A stretch of DNA of 64,000 bases from the NCBI RefSeq assembly GCF_029689945.1, contig NZ_CP121451.1, forward strand, positions 1,178,001-1,242,000, read 5' to 3'. This DNA is from Paenibacillus amylolyticus (GTDB lineage Bacteria > Bacillota > Bacilli > Paenibacillales > Paenibacillaceae). The notes under the pieces are model-generated. The model searched no databases and was not told the origin of the DNA. It worked only from the letters and a program-made list of their open reading frames with translations. The position numbers were made by a program, and so were the translations under genes. Shown in pieces: positions 18,601-29,122 of this stretch. How positions within the stretch are numbered: the stretch's first letter is position 1; each line of letters begins with the position of its first letter.

Positions 18601-21600
18601 ATCTACGACAGGCAAATCCCGTGAGTCGTTTCAAATATGTGCTGATCCTGTCGATCATTTTAGCGGCATTGTTCGGCATGCGCTGGGTCTGGTCGCAGTT
18701 CTTCCCTACCTTGGACAATTATCATGCTGTGAATGGTGTAGTTGATTTGCGAGGTGTCGATCTGGAGCAAGTCCCGGTCATGTATCTGAACGGAGAATGG
18801 GAACTATATTCGAATGAATTACTGACTAGCAAGGATACGGAGGATAGGGGAGGAATGCAGGCGCCGGATGTGGTTCAGGTTCCGGGAGATTGGAAAAATG
18901 CCGAGAACCGGGATCATGAGAGTTCACTTGGATATGCCACATATCGATTGCGTGTGTTGACTGATCCGCTCAAGCAACCTGTGACCTTCTGGTTCAGAAA
19001 CATAAGAAGTTCATCCGAGATTGAACTCAATGGGAATATCATGGGCGGCATGGGGAAGGTGTCGGTGGATGCGGATACCTATGAACCGCGAAGTACCTCT
19101 TATACAACAACCTACGAAGATGAAGGCGCTACAGAGATTGAATTACTCATTCGTGTAGCTAATTATGATAGCCCGTTCATCGGAGGGATCGGTAAACCCG
19201 TTCGCTCCGGTTCCCAGGCGGCGGTTGATTACGCACGTTGGTATTCCATTGGTTTTCAACTGGCTATTTTTCTCGTTTTACTCCTTCATGGCATGTATGC
19301 CTGTATTCTGTTTGTATTTAATCCCCAGGAGCGGGCCTTACTCGTCGCAGCCATATTAACCTTATCTGTGGGCATGGTTGTTATGCTGGGTCATGATAAC
19401 ATTCTGATGTTATGGCTCCCTATTAACTATACGTGGGGAATCAAGCTTCGTCTGATCTCTCTGCTGCTGCAAAATGCGTGTATTCTACTGTTGTTCCAGA
19501 GATTGACCGCGGTACATATACGAACAAAGATCCTTCAATTAGGTATTGTCACAACAATAGCTTATATTGCTGTTATTCTGGCGGTGCCCATTCGCGTTGT
19601 TTATGCCATGGTTCATTACTCTTTTATCGACTTATACTTTCTCGTCTCTTCTCTCTGGTTCCTGTACATTGTAGGTGTCATGCTCTTCAGGAAACAGGCT
19701 GATCGGGATATGGTCTTTCTGCTCCTGACAGCTGGAGGTATCATATCCAATATGTTGTGGAGTACAGGTGAGACATCAAAAGATGTGACAACCGTCTATT
19801 ATCCCATTGATATCATCTTTGCCATTACCGGCTTCTCCGCCTACTGGTTCAAGAAGTACTTCAGGAATGCCAGGGAGAATATGAAGCTGAATTCGGAACT
19901 GCAGAAGGGTGACAAAATTAAGGATCAATTCTTGGCGAATACATCGCATGAACTGCGAACCCCGCTGCACGGGATTATTAACATTGCTCACAACGTGGTC
20001 ACCCGAGAGAAGAACAGATTGGATGAACGGAGCCTGGAGGATATGGAGTTGCTGATTACAATCGGTCGACGAATGTCCCATCTCCTGGGTGATCTGCTGG
20101 ATGTAGTCCGGTTGAAGGAACACCGCATTGTGTTACGTCAGGTCCCTCTTTCCATACAGTCGGTTGTGCCTGGCATTATCGCCATGCTGCAATTCATGGC
20201 AGAACGCAAACCGGTCCGCCTTCATATGGAGATTCCGGAATCGTTCCCATCAGTCATGGCTGATGAAGAAAGACTCGTTCAGATTTTGTATAATCTGCTT
20301 CATAACGCGCTTAAACATACCGAGGAAGGGACGATATCCGTGAGTGCCGACATTCGTGAAGGACATGCTCTGATTCATGTGACGGATACAGGCATCGGCA
20401 TGGATGAGGACACGCGGATGCGCATTTTCCTTCCGTATGAACAAGGGTCATATGGAATCAGTGATGGACAAGGCATCGGGCTTGGACTGAACATCTGCAA
20501 AGAACTCGTAGAATTGCACGGCGGGGCGCTAACGGTTCACTCGGAACTCGGAAAGGGCTCGGTGTTCACCTTCGATCTGCCGCTCGCGAACGAAACCACG
20601 CATCAGGTTCAGCCACAACTTCCCCTGATCTGGGAACAGGCTGCGGAGATGATGGAGGATGCGCCTAGTGGATTCCTGTTACCTCGCCCAGGCATGGGGG
20701 ACGCGGAAGCCCTGGCGACAGCAGAGATGGCTCCCTTGTTAAAGAGGGGAAAGCAAACATTCTGGCTGTAGATGATGATCCGGTGAATCTGGATGTGCTG
20801 GTCAGCATTCTTTCGAATGAACCCTACACCATAACAACGGCCCGGTCGGGCCAGGAAGCGATAGAACTGCTGGGCACACGCCAGTGGGATCTGCTTATTA
20901 CGGATGTGATGATGCCCCATATGTCCGGGTACGAGTTAACCCAGAAGGTGCGGAACAATTCTCCATGTCAGATCTTCCGGTGTTATTGTTGACTGCGCGA
21001 AGCCAGCCACCGGATATATATACCGGTTTTGCTTCGGGGGCCAATGATTATGTCACGAAACCTGTAGATGCGTTGGAGCTAAAATATCGGATACGTGCAT
21101 TGACCATGTTAAATCAGTCCATCCAAGAGCGGTTACGCATGGAGGCCGCTTATTTGCAGGCTCAGATCCAGCCCCACTTCCTGTTCAATACGCTGAATTC
21201 GCTTATGGTTCTAAGTGATATTGATACAGAGCATATGCGCAAGCTTGGTGAAGCTTTCTCGTCCTATCTACGGATCAGCTTCAACTATCTTAATACAGGG
21301 GAACTGGTGAAATTATCATACGAGCTGGAACTCGTGGAAGCCTATCTTTTTATTGAGAAAACGCGATTTGAAGATCGCTTGTCGGTGGTATTAAACGTAG
21401 AGCCGGACCTTCCGTTACTTCTCCCGCCGCTGTCGATTCAGCCCTTGATCGAAAATGCCGTAAGACACGGGTTATTAAGCCGAAATGTAGGTGGGACAGT
21501 ATGCCTCTCCATCGCTCGCCATGAGGGTTATACCCGTATTGAAGTGAAGGATAATGGCAAAGGCATGGAACCGGAAAAGGTTGCAGAGCTGCTACAAGCT

Positions 21601-21738
21601 ACGCCAGGTGGAAAAGGCGGAATAGGCATTGTGAATACGAACCGCAGATTGTTGCAACGGTATGGTCAGGGATTATCCATCGTAAGTGAGCCGGGTGAGG
21701 GCACGATGGTATCATTTGATATTCCGGACGAGATATAA
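18597..21738 (+). CDS. Hybrid 7TMR-DISM sensor kinase with receiver and LytS-type kinase modules (two frameshifts)
   Basis: In order: one N-terminal membrane helix; an extracellular 7TMR-DISM ligand domain (VVDLRGVDL, LNGEWELYS, VQVPGDWKN); about seven membrane helices (residues ~215-410); HisKA with phospho-acceptor His in NTSHELRTPLHG; HATPase_c (NLLHNALKH, DTGIGM, GIGLGLNI); a receiver domain (LAVDDDPVNLD, LLITDVMMPHMSG, YVTKP); and a second LytS-like kinase module (QIQPHFLFNTLNSLM) with its own ATPase (ENAVRHGL, DNGKGM, GGIGIVNTNRRL). Lost bases near 20733 (C run) and 20952 (G run) split it; corrected length is ~1047 residues. It overlaps and partners the SARP regulator at 17437. The signal is unknown; DISM domains usually sense carbohydrates or other small extracellular ligands. 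Confidence 0.87.
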
Positions 21739-21740
21739 GG

Positions 21741-21775
21741 AAAAGGCCGCTGAAGTGAAGACTTCCGGCCTTTTT
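21741..21775 (+). terminator. Intrinsic terminator of the two-component operon
   Basis: AAAAGGCCG and CGGCCTTTTT flank a 16-nt loop just after the corrected kinase stop. Confidence 0.85.
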
Positions 21776-21894
21776 GTGCTGCTTGGGTGTTCATTCCCTA
21801 ATTTTAATTATTTCTAATGCATCTTTCATATGTTAGTATATTTAACATTAGAAGCGCAGGTTCCGGCATTGAGCGCTAAACGTTGTTATAGTGG

Positions 21895-23224
21895 GTGAAG
21901 AGATCGATGCGCAATTGGGTTAAAAATGAGAATGTGCAGATGACGGCCATTGCCTTTGCCACAGCGGTAGGGGCGCAATTCAAGATAAATCCGTTCCGTG
22001 AAGATTACTTCCGAATCGGGCTGGGGGTTAGCATTCTTTTATTTTTGCTTATGATTATGCCACATTTATCTTATGTGAAGACAGGAATCCTGACAGGCAT
22101 TGCAAATCTCCTGTTTCAGTCGGCAGATCTCATGAATCACGTACAGACCGTATCTATTCTGGAAAGCATGCGGGACAATCTGGGGCAGGCATGTATTATG
22201 TAGTCTTTGCCTATGGGCTTAGCAAGTTCAGGCATCGATTCCACGAAATGCAGCCTCTTCTGCTCGGCGGGCTGATTACCTGTATCGATTTTTCCTCCAA
22301 TCTGGTTGAGCTGCTGCTTCGCGGCATGTTAAGCGGGACCAATATCTTTTATATGAAGGAATGGTTGTATCTGCTTGTGGTGGGCGGTCTGCGAAGTTAT
22401 TTTGTCATTGGGCTCTACAACAGCTTTGCGGTGAGGCAGATGCGACTTTTGCATGCAGAGCAGGAGAAACGGATGGAGCAGATGCTGAGTGTAAACTCGG
22501 GTCTGTATGGTGAAGTCTTTTACTTGAAGAAAGCAATGAATACGATTGAAGGCATTACGGCAGACAGCTATGATCTATATCGGGATCTCCGGGAGCAGGA
22601 GATGAACCAATACAGTCAGCGTACGCTGGGTATTGCTCAGCAGATTCATGAAGTGAAGAAGGATTCACAGCGCATTCTCGCGGGTCTGCTGAAATTGTAC
22701 GATAACGAAAAAGCGGTCAACATGAGCTTGTCTGAAGTATTGAACTTTGCCAGCAAAGCAAACCGAAAATACAGCCAGATGTTGCACAAGCAGGTCGAGA
22801 TCGATATTGAGCAACAGTATGATTGTGAGTCTCCGTATTATATTCCTCTGCTAACGGTAATGAATAACCTGATTGCCAATGCGGTAGAGGCGATTGAGCA
22901 TGATGGGACGGTCCAAATTCGTGTGTATGAGCAAGAAGATGATGTGCATATGGTCGTGATGGATACTGGGAAAGGCATACCTGAAGCCAAACGGGATGTT
23001 ATTTTCGAACCGGGCTATACAACGAAGTTTAATGAAGTCGGTATTGCCGCAACAGGCATTGGTCTGTCCCATGTGCGTGATATCGTTCAGTCGTTAGAAG
23101 GAAGCATCAAGGTTGAATCGGCGCCACCGGGAGCGAGTGGGACTACATTCCGTATAACTATTCCCAAAATGAATCTAATCAAGGGGGCGATGTCGATGAC
23201 ACTTTCTATCATGATCGTGGATGA
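21895..23224 (+). CDS. GlnK/YcbA-like sensor histidine kinase (two frameshifts)
   Basis: The N-terminal half has several membrane helices (GVSILLFLLMIMPHL, MYYVVFAYGL, EWLYLLVVGGL). A coiled-coil dimerisation region with QQIHEVKKDSQRI follows, then a HATPase domain (MNNLIANAVEAI, DTGKGI, GIAATGIGLSHVRDIV). This matches GlnK/YcbA, the glutamine-responsive kinase of Bacillus. A lost G at 22182-22185 splits the gene. A second lost G in the run 23183-23187 removes its own stop and artificially fuses it to the next gene; corrected, it ends at 23222-23224 after ~443 residues and overlaps the regulator by 29 nt. Start uncertain (GTG 21895 or ATG 21907). The adjacent amino-acid ABC transporter is the likely target. 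Confidence 0.78.
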
Positions 23225-24088
23225 TGATGTGGTAAGCCGAAGCATGCTGCATGATATCATTGAATCCTGTGGAATCGGCGAGGTTGCAGGCATGGCAGAG
23301 GGTGGCATAGAAGGAGCGCGGATGATCATGGATCTGCGTCCCGATGTGGTGCTGATTGATCTGCTGATGCCGGATCAGGACGGAATCGAGACGGTTGCGA
23401 AGCTGAAGCACAGCGGGTATACCGGCAAATTCATTATGATCTCTCAGGTGGAGAACAAAGAAATGGTAGGGGTCGCTGACCAGAACGGAATTGAATTCTT
23501 CATTCATAAACCGATTAATCGGGTGGAAGTGGAGCATGTGCTTAGCAAAGTGAATGAACAGTGGAAGTATGAACGCTACGTCCTGGAGATCAAGCAGTCG
23601 ATGGCCCGGTTGAATCTGGTAGAAGCCCCAGCCCCTGTCCAAGCTCGTACGGTGCGGGATGCGGCGAGAAGCATTCTGATGGATCTGGGGATTATCGGGG
23701 AAAGTGGCAGCAAGGATATTGTGGCCCTTATGGAATATGCAATTGATCAGAAGCGGGCCGGAGAGTGGCCGCCATTGAAGGAGTCGTATGAAGCAGTGGC
23801 CCGAACATACAAGTCTACGCCCAAGGACGTGGAGAAGAGAGCAAGGCGATGGAACAACGCATCCGTAGAACGGTCATCGCCGCGTTAACGAACATGGCCT
23901 CGATTGGACTCACCGACTATAGCAACCACAAGTTTGAGCATTATGCTCCCCTCTATTTCGACTTCCAGGATGTTCGAATGAAGATGAGAGCGATGGAAGA
24001 GGATCAGGCAGGCGACAAAGGCAAGGTGAATATCAAAAAGTTCCTGCATGTGTTCTATATGGAGACGATTGAAAAGATGAATAACTGA
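23196..24088 (+). CDS. GlnL/YcbB-like response regulator (one frameshift)
   Basis: The receiver domain has MIVDDDVVSR, phospho-acceptor in LIDLLMPDQDG and Lys in FIHKPI. A YcbB-type output domain follows (ILMDLGIIGESGSKDIVALMEYAI, YKSTPKDVEKRARRWEQRIRRTVIAALTNMASIGLTDYSNHKFEHYAPLYF). The lost G at 23851-23852 truncates the raw frame; corrected length is ~297 residues. ATG 23196 is chosen because AAGGGGG at 23181-23187 is well spaced for it. In Bacillus the orthologous GlnK-GlnL pair activates glutamine uptake and glutaminase genes; here an amino-acid ABC transporter lies directly downstream. Confidence 0.82.
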
Positions 24089-24117
24089 ATCATGGAGATA
24101 TTGTATTTCTTAACAAA

Positions 24118-24165
24118 AGCCGAATTCCCGGAAGTAAGACTTCATGGGTGTTCGGTTTTTTTATT
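24118..24165 (+). terminator. Intrinsic terminator
   Basis: AGCCGAA...TTCGGTTTTTTT outer stem with an inner GAAGT/ACTTC hairpin, 30 nt after the regulator stop. Confidence 0.8.
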
Positions 24166-24400
24166 TCGGCCGCCTTAATTGTTATATAACCTAACATTTA
24201 TTATTGATATTGAGTGATTTATTAGCACTTTTTGTGCTTTTATTGATTTAAAATTATTACATGTTAATTTAATTTTCATACATTGTAATTATTTTGTGTA
24301 GGATCATGTAAGTTGGCGTAGGGAGCGAACTACAATACGTACATAAATACAAATGGTCGATTCGGTCGATCCCAATCTAATTCGGAAAAGGGGTTTTTCT
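24166..24400 (+). promoter_or_regulatory. AT-rich upstream region of the amino-acid ABC operon
   Basis: No gene is supported. The region is very AT-rich, contains the dyad AGCAC-TTTTT-GTGCT (24224-24238) and precedes AAAAGGGG before the ATG at 24401. It is the natural place for a GlnL-type regulator to bind; the exact site cannot be assigned. Confidence 0.45.
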
Positions 24401-25198
24401 ATGAAAAAGGTAGCATCCATTGTAATGGCGTCCGTTCTTGCTCTAACACTTAGTGCCTGCGGTGCAGCGAAATCGGGTGAAGAGAATAGTGCCCAGTCGG
24501 CAAGTGGTTCAGCTGTTGAGAAATACACGTTCGGTACCGATGCAACGTATCCCCCTTTTGAGTTCCAGAAGGACGGCAAATATGTAGGGATCGATATTGA
24601 CCTCATGAACGCGATTGCGGAAGAAGAGGGCTTCGAAGTAGAGATCAAACCGATGGACTTCAAAGGCATCATTCCTGCCATTACGGCGAATCAACTGGAC
24701 GGAGCCATTGCAGGCATTAGCATTACTGACGAACGGAAAAAAGTGGTGGACTTCTCGGACCCGTATTATCAGGCCGGTCTGTCCTTAATTGTACATGAAG
24801 ATAACACGGACATCCAAAGTCCTCAAGATTTAAAAGGAAAAACGATTGCGATTAAAAAAGGAACCTCAGGTGCCAATCTTGCAGATGAATATGCAAAAAC
24901 CTATGGGGCAACCGTGAAATATTTTGATGACAGTCCATCGATGTATCAGGAAGTCGCGAACAAAAACGCAGATGCTACGCTGGAGGATTTCCCGGTCATC
25001 TCCTACAAGATTGCCATTGATCCTAACGCCAAGCTCAAAATTGTTGGAGATCGATTGAACGGTGACTTCTATGGTATTGCTGTTGCCAAAGGTGATGCCG
25101 AGTTGCAGAAGAAGATTAATGATGGATTGAAGAAATTGCAGGAAAACGGAAAGTACGACGAGATTGTCAGCAAGTATCTGGGAGAAGCGGCTAAATAG
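24401..25198 (+). CDS. Amino-acid ABC transporter substrate-binding lipoprotein
   Basis: The lipoprotein signal peptide has lipobox LSAC (MKKVASIVMASVLALTLSAC), so it is tethered to the outer membrane face. A family 3 solute-binding fold follows: FGTDATYPPFEFQKDGKYVGIDIDLMNAI near the start, ITANQLDGAIAGISITDERKKVVDFSDPYY, and LKGKTIAIKKGTSGANL. This class binds polar amino acids such as glutamine or cystine. ATG 24401 is preferred over an upstream start at 24353 because the signal peptide begins there and AAAAGGGG precedes it. First gene of a three-gene operon with permease and ATPase. Confidence 0.93.
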   Translation: MKKVASIVMASVLALTLSACGAAKSGEENSAQSASGSAVEKYTFGTDATYPPFEFQKDGKYVGIDIDLMNAIAEEEGFEVEIKPMDFKGIIPAITANQLDGAIAGISITDERKKVVDFSDPYYQAGLSLIVHEDNTDIQSPQDLKGKTIAIKKGTSGANLADEYAKTYGATVKYFDDSPSMYQEVANKNADATLEDFPVISYKIAIDPNAKLKIVGDRLNGDFYGIAVAKGDAELQKKINDGLKKLQENGKYDEIVSKYLGEAAK

Positions 25199-25215
25199 AA
25201 GGGAATGTGGTACGG

Positions 25216-25872
25216 ATGGACTCCTCCTTGCAAGTCATCATAGACGCACTGCCTCTACTGTTAGAGGGTACAGTTGTGACGTTGAAACTGGTCGTGATCT
25301 CGCTCATCATTGCGATGGTAATCGGATTGATCTCAGGTCTGATGAGTACTTCCTTGAATCGATTGTTGCGGCTGGTAGCCACACTTTACGTGGATATCAT
25401 CCGTGGTACACCCCTTCTGGTGCAGGTATATTTCATCTACTTCGGGCTGCCGGTGTTCCTGGATATGCGCATTCCGGCAATGACCGCAGGCATTATTGCG
25501 ATTAGTCTGAATGCCGGAGCCTACATCTCGGAGATTTTCCGAGCGGGTATCAATTCCATTAGCAACGGGCAGCATGAGGCGGCACGATCCCTGGGCTTAT
25601 CTCGTTTTCAGACGATGAGACTGGTCGTGTTGCCTCAGGCAACGCGGCGCATGATCCCTACCTTTGTGAACCAGTTCATTATTACGATTAAGGATACATC
25701 GCTATTGTCCGCGATCGGTATCGCCGAATTAACGCAGAGCGGGGAGATTATTATCTCCTCCAACTTCCGGGCTTTCGAAATCTGGGGTGTGGTGGGTATA
25801 TTCTATCTGATCATCATTGTGCTATTGTCCCGGGCTTCCCGGTTCATTGAGAGGAGGTATGCAATCCGATGA
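25216..25872 (+). CDS. Amino-acid ABC transporter permease (HisM/GlnP type)
   Basis: About 218 residues with ~5 membrane helices. [47 protein letters not shown] and the ATPase-contact EAA loop [22 protein letters not shown] are all diagnostic of polar amino-acid permeases. GTG 25207 is an alternative start 9 nt upstream. Its stop overlaps the ATPase start by ATGA, so expression is coupled. Probably forms a homodimer in the membrane. Confidence 0.93.
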   Translation: MDSSLQVIIDALPLLLEGTVVTLKLVVISLIIAMVIGLISGLMSTSLNRLLRLVATLYVDIIRGTPLLVQVYFIYFGLPVFLDMRIPAMTAGIIAISLNAGAYISEIFRAGINSISNGQHEAARSLGLSRFQTMRLVVLPQATRRMIPTFVNQFIITIKDTSLLSAIGIAELTQSGEIIISSNFRAFEIWGVVGIFYLIIIVLLSRASRFIERRYAIR

Positions 25873-26591
25873 TTACCGTAGAGAATCTGAAAAAGCAGTT
25901 TGGTGCCAATGAGGTATTGAAGGATATCTCCACAACGATTCAGGAGAAAGAAGTCGTATGTGTCATCGGACCTTCCGGTTCTGGTAAAAGCACGTTCTTG
26001 CGCTGTCTCAATCTGCTGGAGGGTGTGACGTCTGGGAAGGTGACCATCGGCGGTATCGAGGTGACATCGCCCAAGACGGATATCGATCAGCTGCGAACCA
26101 ATGTGGGCATGGTGTTCCAGCAGTTCAACCTGTTCCCGCATCTGACCGTGCTGGAGAATATCATGCTCGCGCCGAAGCATATCAAGAAACTGAATAAGGC
26201 CGAGAATGAGAAAAAGTCAATGGAACTGCTCGGTAAGGTTGGACTGTCTCAGAAGAGAGATGCTTATCCCGAGCAGTTGTCAGGTGGCCAACAACAGCGT
26301 GTAGCCATCGCGCGTGCACTCGCCATGAACCCCAGTGTGATGTTGTTCGATGAACCTACCTCTGCATTGGACCCGGAAATGGTCGGAGAAGTACTGCAAG
26401 TCATGAAGGACCTCGCTCATGAGGGGATTACGATGATTGTTGTTACGCATGAGATGGGCTTCGCCCGTGAGGTGGCGGACCGGGTGATCTTTATGGACGG
26501 CGGATATATTGTAGAGGAAGGCACGCCTGAAGAACTCTTTCAGAATACCCGGCATGAGCGGACCAAGGCGTTTCTGGGTAAGGTTTTATAA
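25869..26591 (+). CDS. Amino-acid ABC transporter ATP-binding protein (GlnQ type)
   Basis: 240 residues with a complete ATPase set: Walker [10 protein letters not shown] (~34-42), Q-loop [13 protein letters not shown], signature LSGGQQQR, Walker [15 protein letters not shown] and switch His in VVTHEMGF. Highest resemblance is to GlnQ/HisP-type importers. It overlaps the permease gene and completes an import system for a polar amino acid, plausibly glutamine given the GlnK/GlnL-like pair upstream; specificity is inferred. Confidence 0.95.
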   Translation: MITVENLKKQFGANEVLKDISTTIQEKEVVCVIGPSGSGKSTFLRCLNLLEGVTSGKVTIGGIEVTSPKTDIDQLRTNVGMVFQQFNLFPHLTVLENIMLAPKHIKKLNKAENEKKSMELLGKVGLSQKRDAYPEQLSGGQQQRVAIARALAMNPSVMLFDEPTSALDPEMVGEVLQVMKDLAHEGITMIVVTHEMGFAREVADRVIFMDGGYIVEEGTPEELFQNTRHERTKAFLGKVL

Positions 26592-26616
26592 GCCTGATGG
26601 AACAGATAAAAGAATG

Positions 26617-26693
26617 AAAAAAATCCCCTATGGGCAAACAATCGCTCCAGCACATCTGATATGATGGACATGGCTTGCTTGCAGGGGATTTTT
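26617..26693. terminator. Long-loop terminator-like hairpin
   Basis: AAAAATCCCCT and AGGGGATTTTT are complementary arms separated by about 53 nt. T runs follow on both strands, so it could act for either direction. Confidence 0.5.
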
Positions 26694-26761
26694 GGTGCTG
26701 TGCGTAATACATAATAGGATAGATTCATCACGACAAACATGAACCAAGGAGGATATCGCTT

Positions 26762-27163
26762 ATGCGGAGAACAACTCATATGGACAGAACGATATTTCGA
26801 GTGCATTTGTTGTCCACACTGGATGAGATCAAAATTCGGGATCACCTGAAATATGAGGATGTCTCCTTGGTAATTGAACCTGTCTTCGAGTCCGATAAAT
26901 CCTTGAATGGTGCAGATGAGATAATGCGACTTGTGGTGCTGACAGAAGACAATGTGAGGAACCGGAGGTTCACTGTAGATGAGGCTGTAGATCTTCTATG
27001 CTGGCGTTTACCGTTGGTACCCCTTTGGATTGATGTTTCACTGGTAGAGGTAGTGCGGAATGAGGGGGTGTTCAAACTGGCTTGCAGCCTGCGCTTACGC
27101 AAACCAACAGAGCTTCTTCATACAGAGACAGGGCATGCACCATTCCGTGCTGATTTTCAGTAA
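26762..27163 (+). CDS. Hypothetical protein
   Basis: 133 residues (ATG 26762) with a strong AAGGAGG ribosome binding site at 26746-26752, which supports a real gene. I recognise no domain. The protein is soluble, rich in Leu, Val and Arg, with an internal stretch FTVDEAVDLLCWRLPLVPLWIDVSLV. There is no signal peptide and no convincing membrane helix. It sits alone between the ABC operon and the esterase. An antisense frame (26842-27102) has no ribosome binding site and is ignored. Confidence 0.6.
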   Translation: MRRTTHMDRTIFRVHLLSTLDEIKIRDHLKYEDVSLVIEPVFESDKSLNGADEIMRLVVLTEDNVRNRRFTVDEAVDLLCWRLPLVPLWIDVSLVEVVRNEGVFKLACSLRLRKPTELLHTETGHAPFRADFQ

Positions 27164-27184
27164 CGGACACATTATCGATATAAA

Positions 27185-27198
27185 AGAAAGCGCTTAAT
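27185..27198 (+). promoter_or_regulatory. cre-like catabolite repression site
   Basis: AGAAAGCGCTTAAT, a near-consensus CcpA operator 35 nt upstream of the esterase start codon. Confidence 0.6.
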
Positions 27199-27232
27199 AC
27201 CTACGTTTATGAAGCGTTGAGGGGAATAAAGG

Positions 27233-28362
27233 ATGAATGTACAAGCGAATACCGATTTAAAGATCTATGAGTTAACGGAACTGCCTTATCTCAAAGTGCA
27301 TGGCAGAACAACTGGTGAGCTTGCGCCGCTGACGTTATTTTGGACGGGAAGTGCAGTTGAACTCCATGTACAAGGCTCCGAACTATGGGTTGAGTTAGAG
27401 TCTGAATACGATATGTATGAGTCATGGATCAGTATTCTGATCAACGGTGTGCCGGTGAGCAGGCAGATGTTGCTGGCGGGAAGGTACTGGGTCTGTGTAT
27501 TTGGGGGATGAATGCGGAAGTGGTGAAGAATGTACGGATCGTTAAAGATGTTCAAGCGATGAGTGGTGACTCGGGGTGCTCTCTACAGATTCATGCGGTG
27601 AAATCGGATGGAGCGTTCCTGCCTGTGCAGGAAAAACCGTACAAGATCGAGTTCATTGGTGACAGCATTACATCTGGCGAAGGTGCGATTGGAGCCAAAG
27701 CGGAGGAGGATTGGATTCCGATGTGGTTCAGCGCCATACATAATTATACGTATATGACAGCAGAAGCACTGAATGCAGAATATCGGGTCATCTCGCAAAG
27801 TGGCTGGGGTGTGCTGACAAGCTGGGATAACAATCCGAAGGGGAATATCCCTGAATATTACGAACAGGTCTGCGGCTTGCTTGCCGGTGAACGTAACAAA
27901 GCGCTCGGCGCAGGAGATCCCCATGATTTTAGTTCGTGGCAGCCGGATGTGGTGGTTGTGAATCTGGGCAGCAATGATGGGGGTGCATTTCAGTCACCTG
28001 AGTGGACAGACCCCGACACGGGCAAGGTGTACAAGCAGCGGCTGAACGAAGATGGTACGTATCATGAAGAGGATCTGGCTGCTTTTGAGAAAGCGGTGGA
28101 GCAGTTCCTGTTCAAACTTCGAAAAAACAATCCGGCGGCACATCTCGTATGGGCGTATGGCATGCTTGGTTTCCCCATGATGCCTGCCATCTACCGTGCG
28201 GTTGATGCGTATACGAAAAAGGCAGGAGATCGCAGGGTTACCATTATCCAGCTTCCTGATACAACCGAAGAGACGGTAGGCGCACGCACCCATCCAGGCG
28301 AATTATCCCACCGTGGAACAGCAGAGGTGTTGTCGGAATATGTACGAGGCATGTTAGGATAG
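27233..28362 (+). CDS. CE2-like SGNH-fold carbohydrate esterase (one frameshift)
   Basis: An N-terminal beta-sandwich (LPYLKVHGRTTGE...LTLFWTGSAVELHVQGSELWVELES) precedes an SGNH hydrolase domain. This order is characteristic of carbohydrate esterase family 2 deacetylases. The nucleophile Ser lies in FIGDSITSGEGA, the block III Asn in NLGSNDGG, and the catalytic His in GARTHPGELSHRG. A lost G in the run 27503-27507 breaks the frame; corrected length is ~376 residues. There is no signal peptide, so it probably acts on imported acetylated oligosaccharides. The cre-like site upstream suggests carbon-source control. Confidence 0.82.
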
Positions 28363-28380
28363 CCCGAAATAGGGTAATGG

Positions 28381-28478
28381 AAAGACCACTCTCACAAGAA
28401 CGGTATCCCAGTGGTTGGATATGTGATGCGTCTCACTGTATGGGGGGCCGTTCATCATAAGAGTGGTCTGTTCCTTTT
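28381..28478. terminator. Two-tier bidirectional terminator hairpin
   Basis: Outer arms AGACCACTCT / AGAGTGGTCT and inner arms GAACGG / CCGTTC lie between the converging esterase and reductase genes. Confidence 0.65.
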
Positions 28479-28487
28479 CCGCATGAT

Positions 28488-29048
28488 CTAGATATTCAAG
28501 GGTGTGTCCTCTGTAGCGCTGTTCTGTACCTTATAACGAATCGAGATGATCTGTCCGAGCGTCTGCGTTCGGACCATTTTGAACTGACTTGGCACAGTGC
28601 CTCTCGGGAATAAGGGGATGCCTTCACCAAGAACTTTCGGAATGATGGCGACTTCAATCTCATCCAGTAATTTCTGGGCCAACACAGCTTCAACCAGTAT
28701 GCCGCCACCCACAATCCATACGTCTCCATCAGAATTCTGCTTTAATCGGGGGATGAGCGTATCTACCGTCTCAGTTGTAAACTGTACATGTGGAGCGGGC
28801 GGCTGTTCCGAGCGGGACAGCACATACGTTGGGCGATCCGCATAGGGGAATTCCTCAGAAAGTGTGAGTACCTCTTCATACGTATTACGTCCCATAACAA
28901 CGCTGCCGATCGTTTGATAAAATGCTGCATACCCGTTGTCTCCACCATCACCCTCCACATCAAACAACCAATCTACAGAACCGTCCAGCCTAGCAATATA
29001 TCCATCCAGACTCATTGCAATGTACAAAATGGTTTTGTTATCTTTCAT
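28488..29048 (-). CDS. Dihydrofolate-reductase-fold protein (RibD C-terminal family)
   Basis: About 186 residues. ILYIAMSLDGYIARLDGSVDWL is the N-terminal substrate strand and SVVMGRNTYEEVL the nucleotide-site helix. DVWIVGGGILVEAVL carries the GGG cofactor loop, and LDEIEVAIIPKVLGEGIPLF completes the YwjB/RibD-C pattern. Likely an NADPH-dependent reductase of unknown substrate; not the housekeeping DHFR. ATG 29048 is preferred over 29054 from the spacing of the AAGGGAG ribosome binding site. Divergent from the WYL regulator at 29123, which may control it. Confidence 0.85.
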   Translation of the reverse strand: MKDNKTILYIAMSLDGYIARLDGSVDWLFDVEGDGGDNGYAAFYQTIGSVVMGRNTYEEVLTLSEEFPYADRPTYVLSRSEQPPAPHVQFTTETVDTLIPRLKQNSDGDVWIVGGGILVEAVLAQKLLDEIEVAIIPKVLGEGIPLFPRGTVPSQFKMVRTQTLGQIISIRYKVQNSATEDTPLNI

Positions 29049-29122
29049 ATTCATCGCTCCCTTCTACAATGTATGATACACTCTAACTATGACAAAAGTT
29101 GACGTAGTTTGGGTGTTGAATT

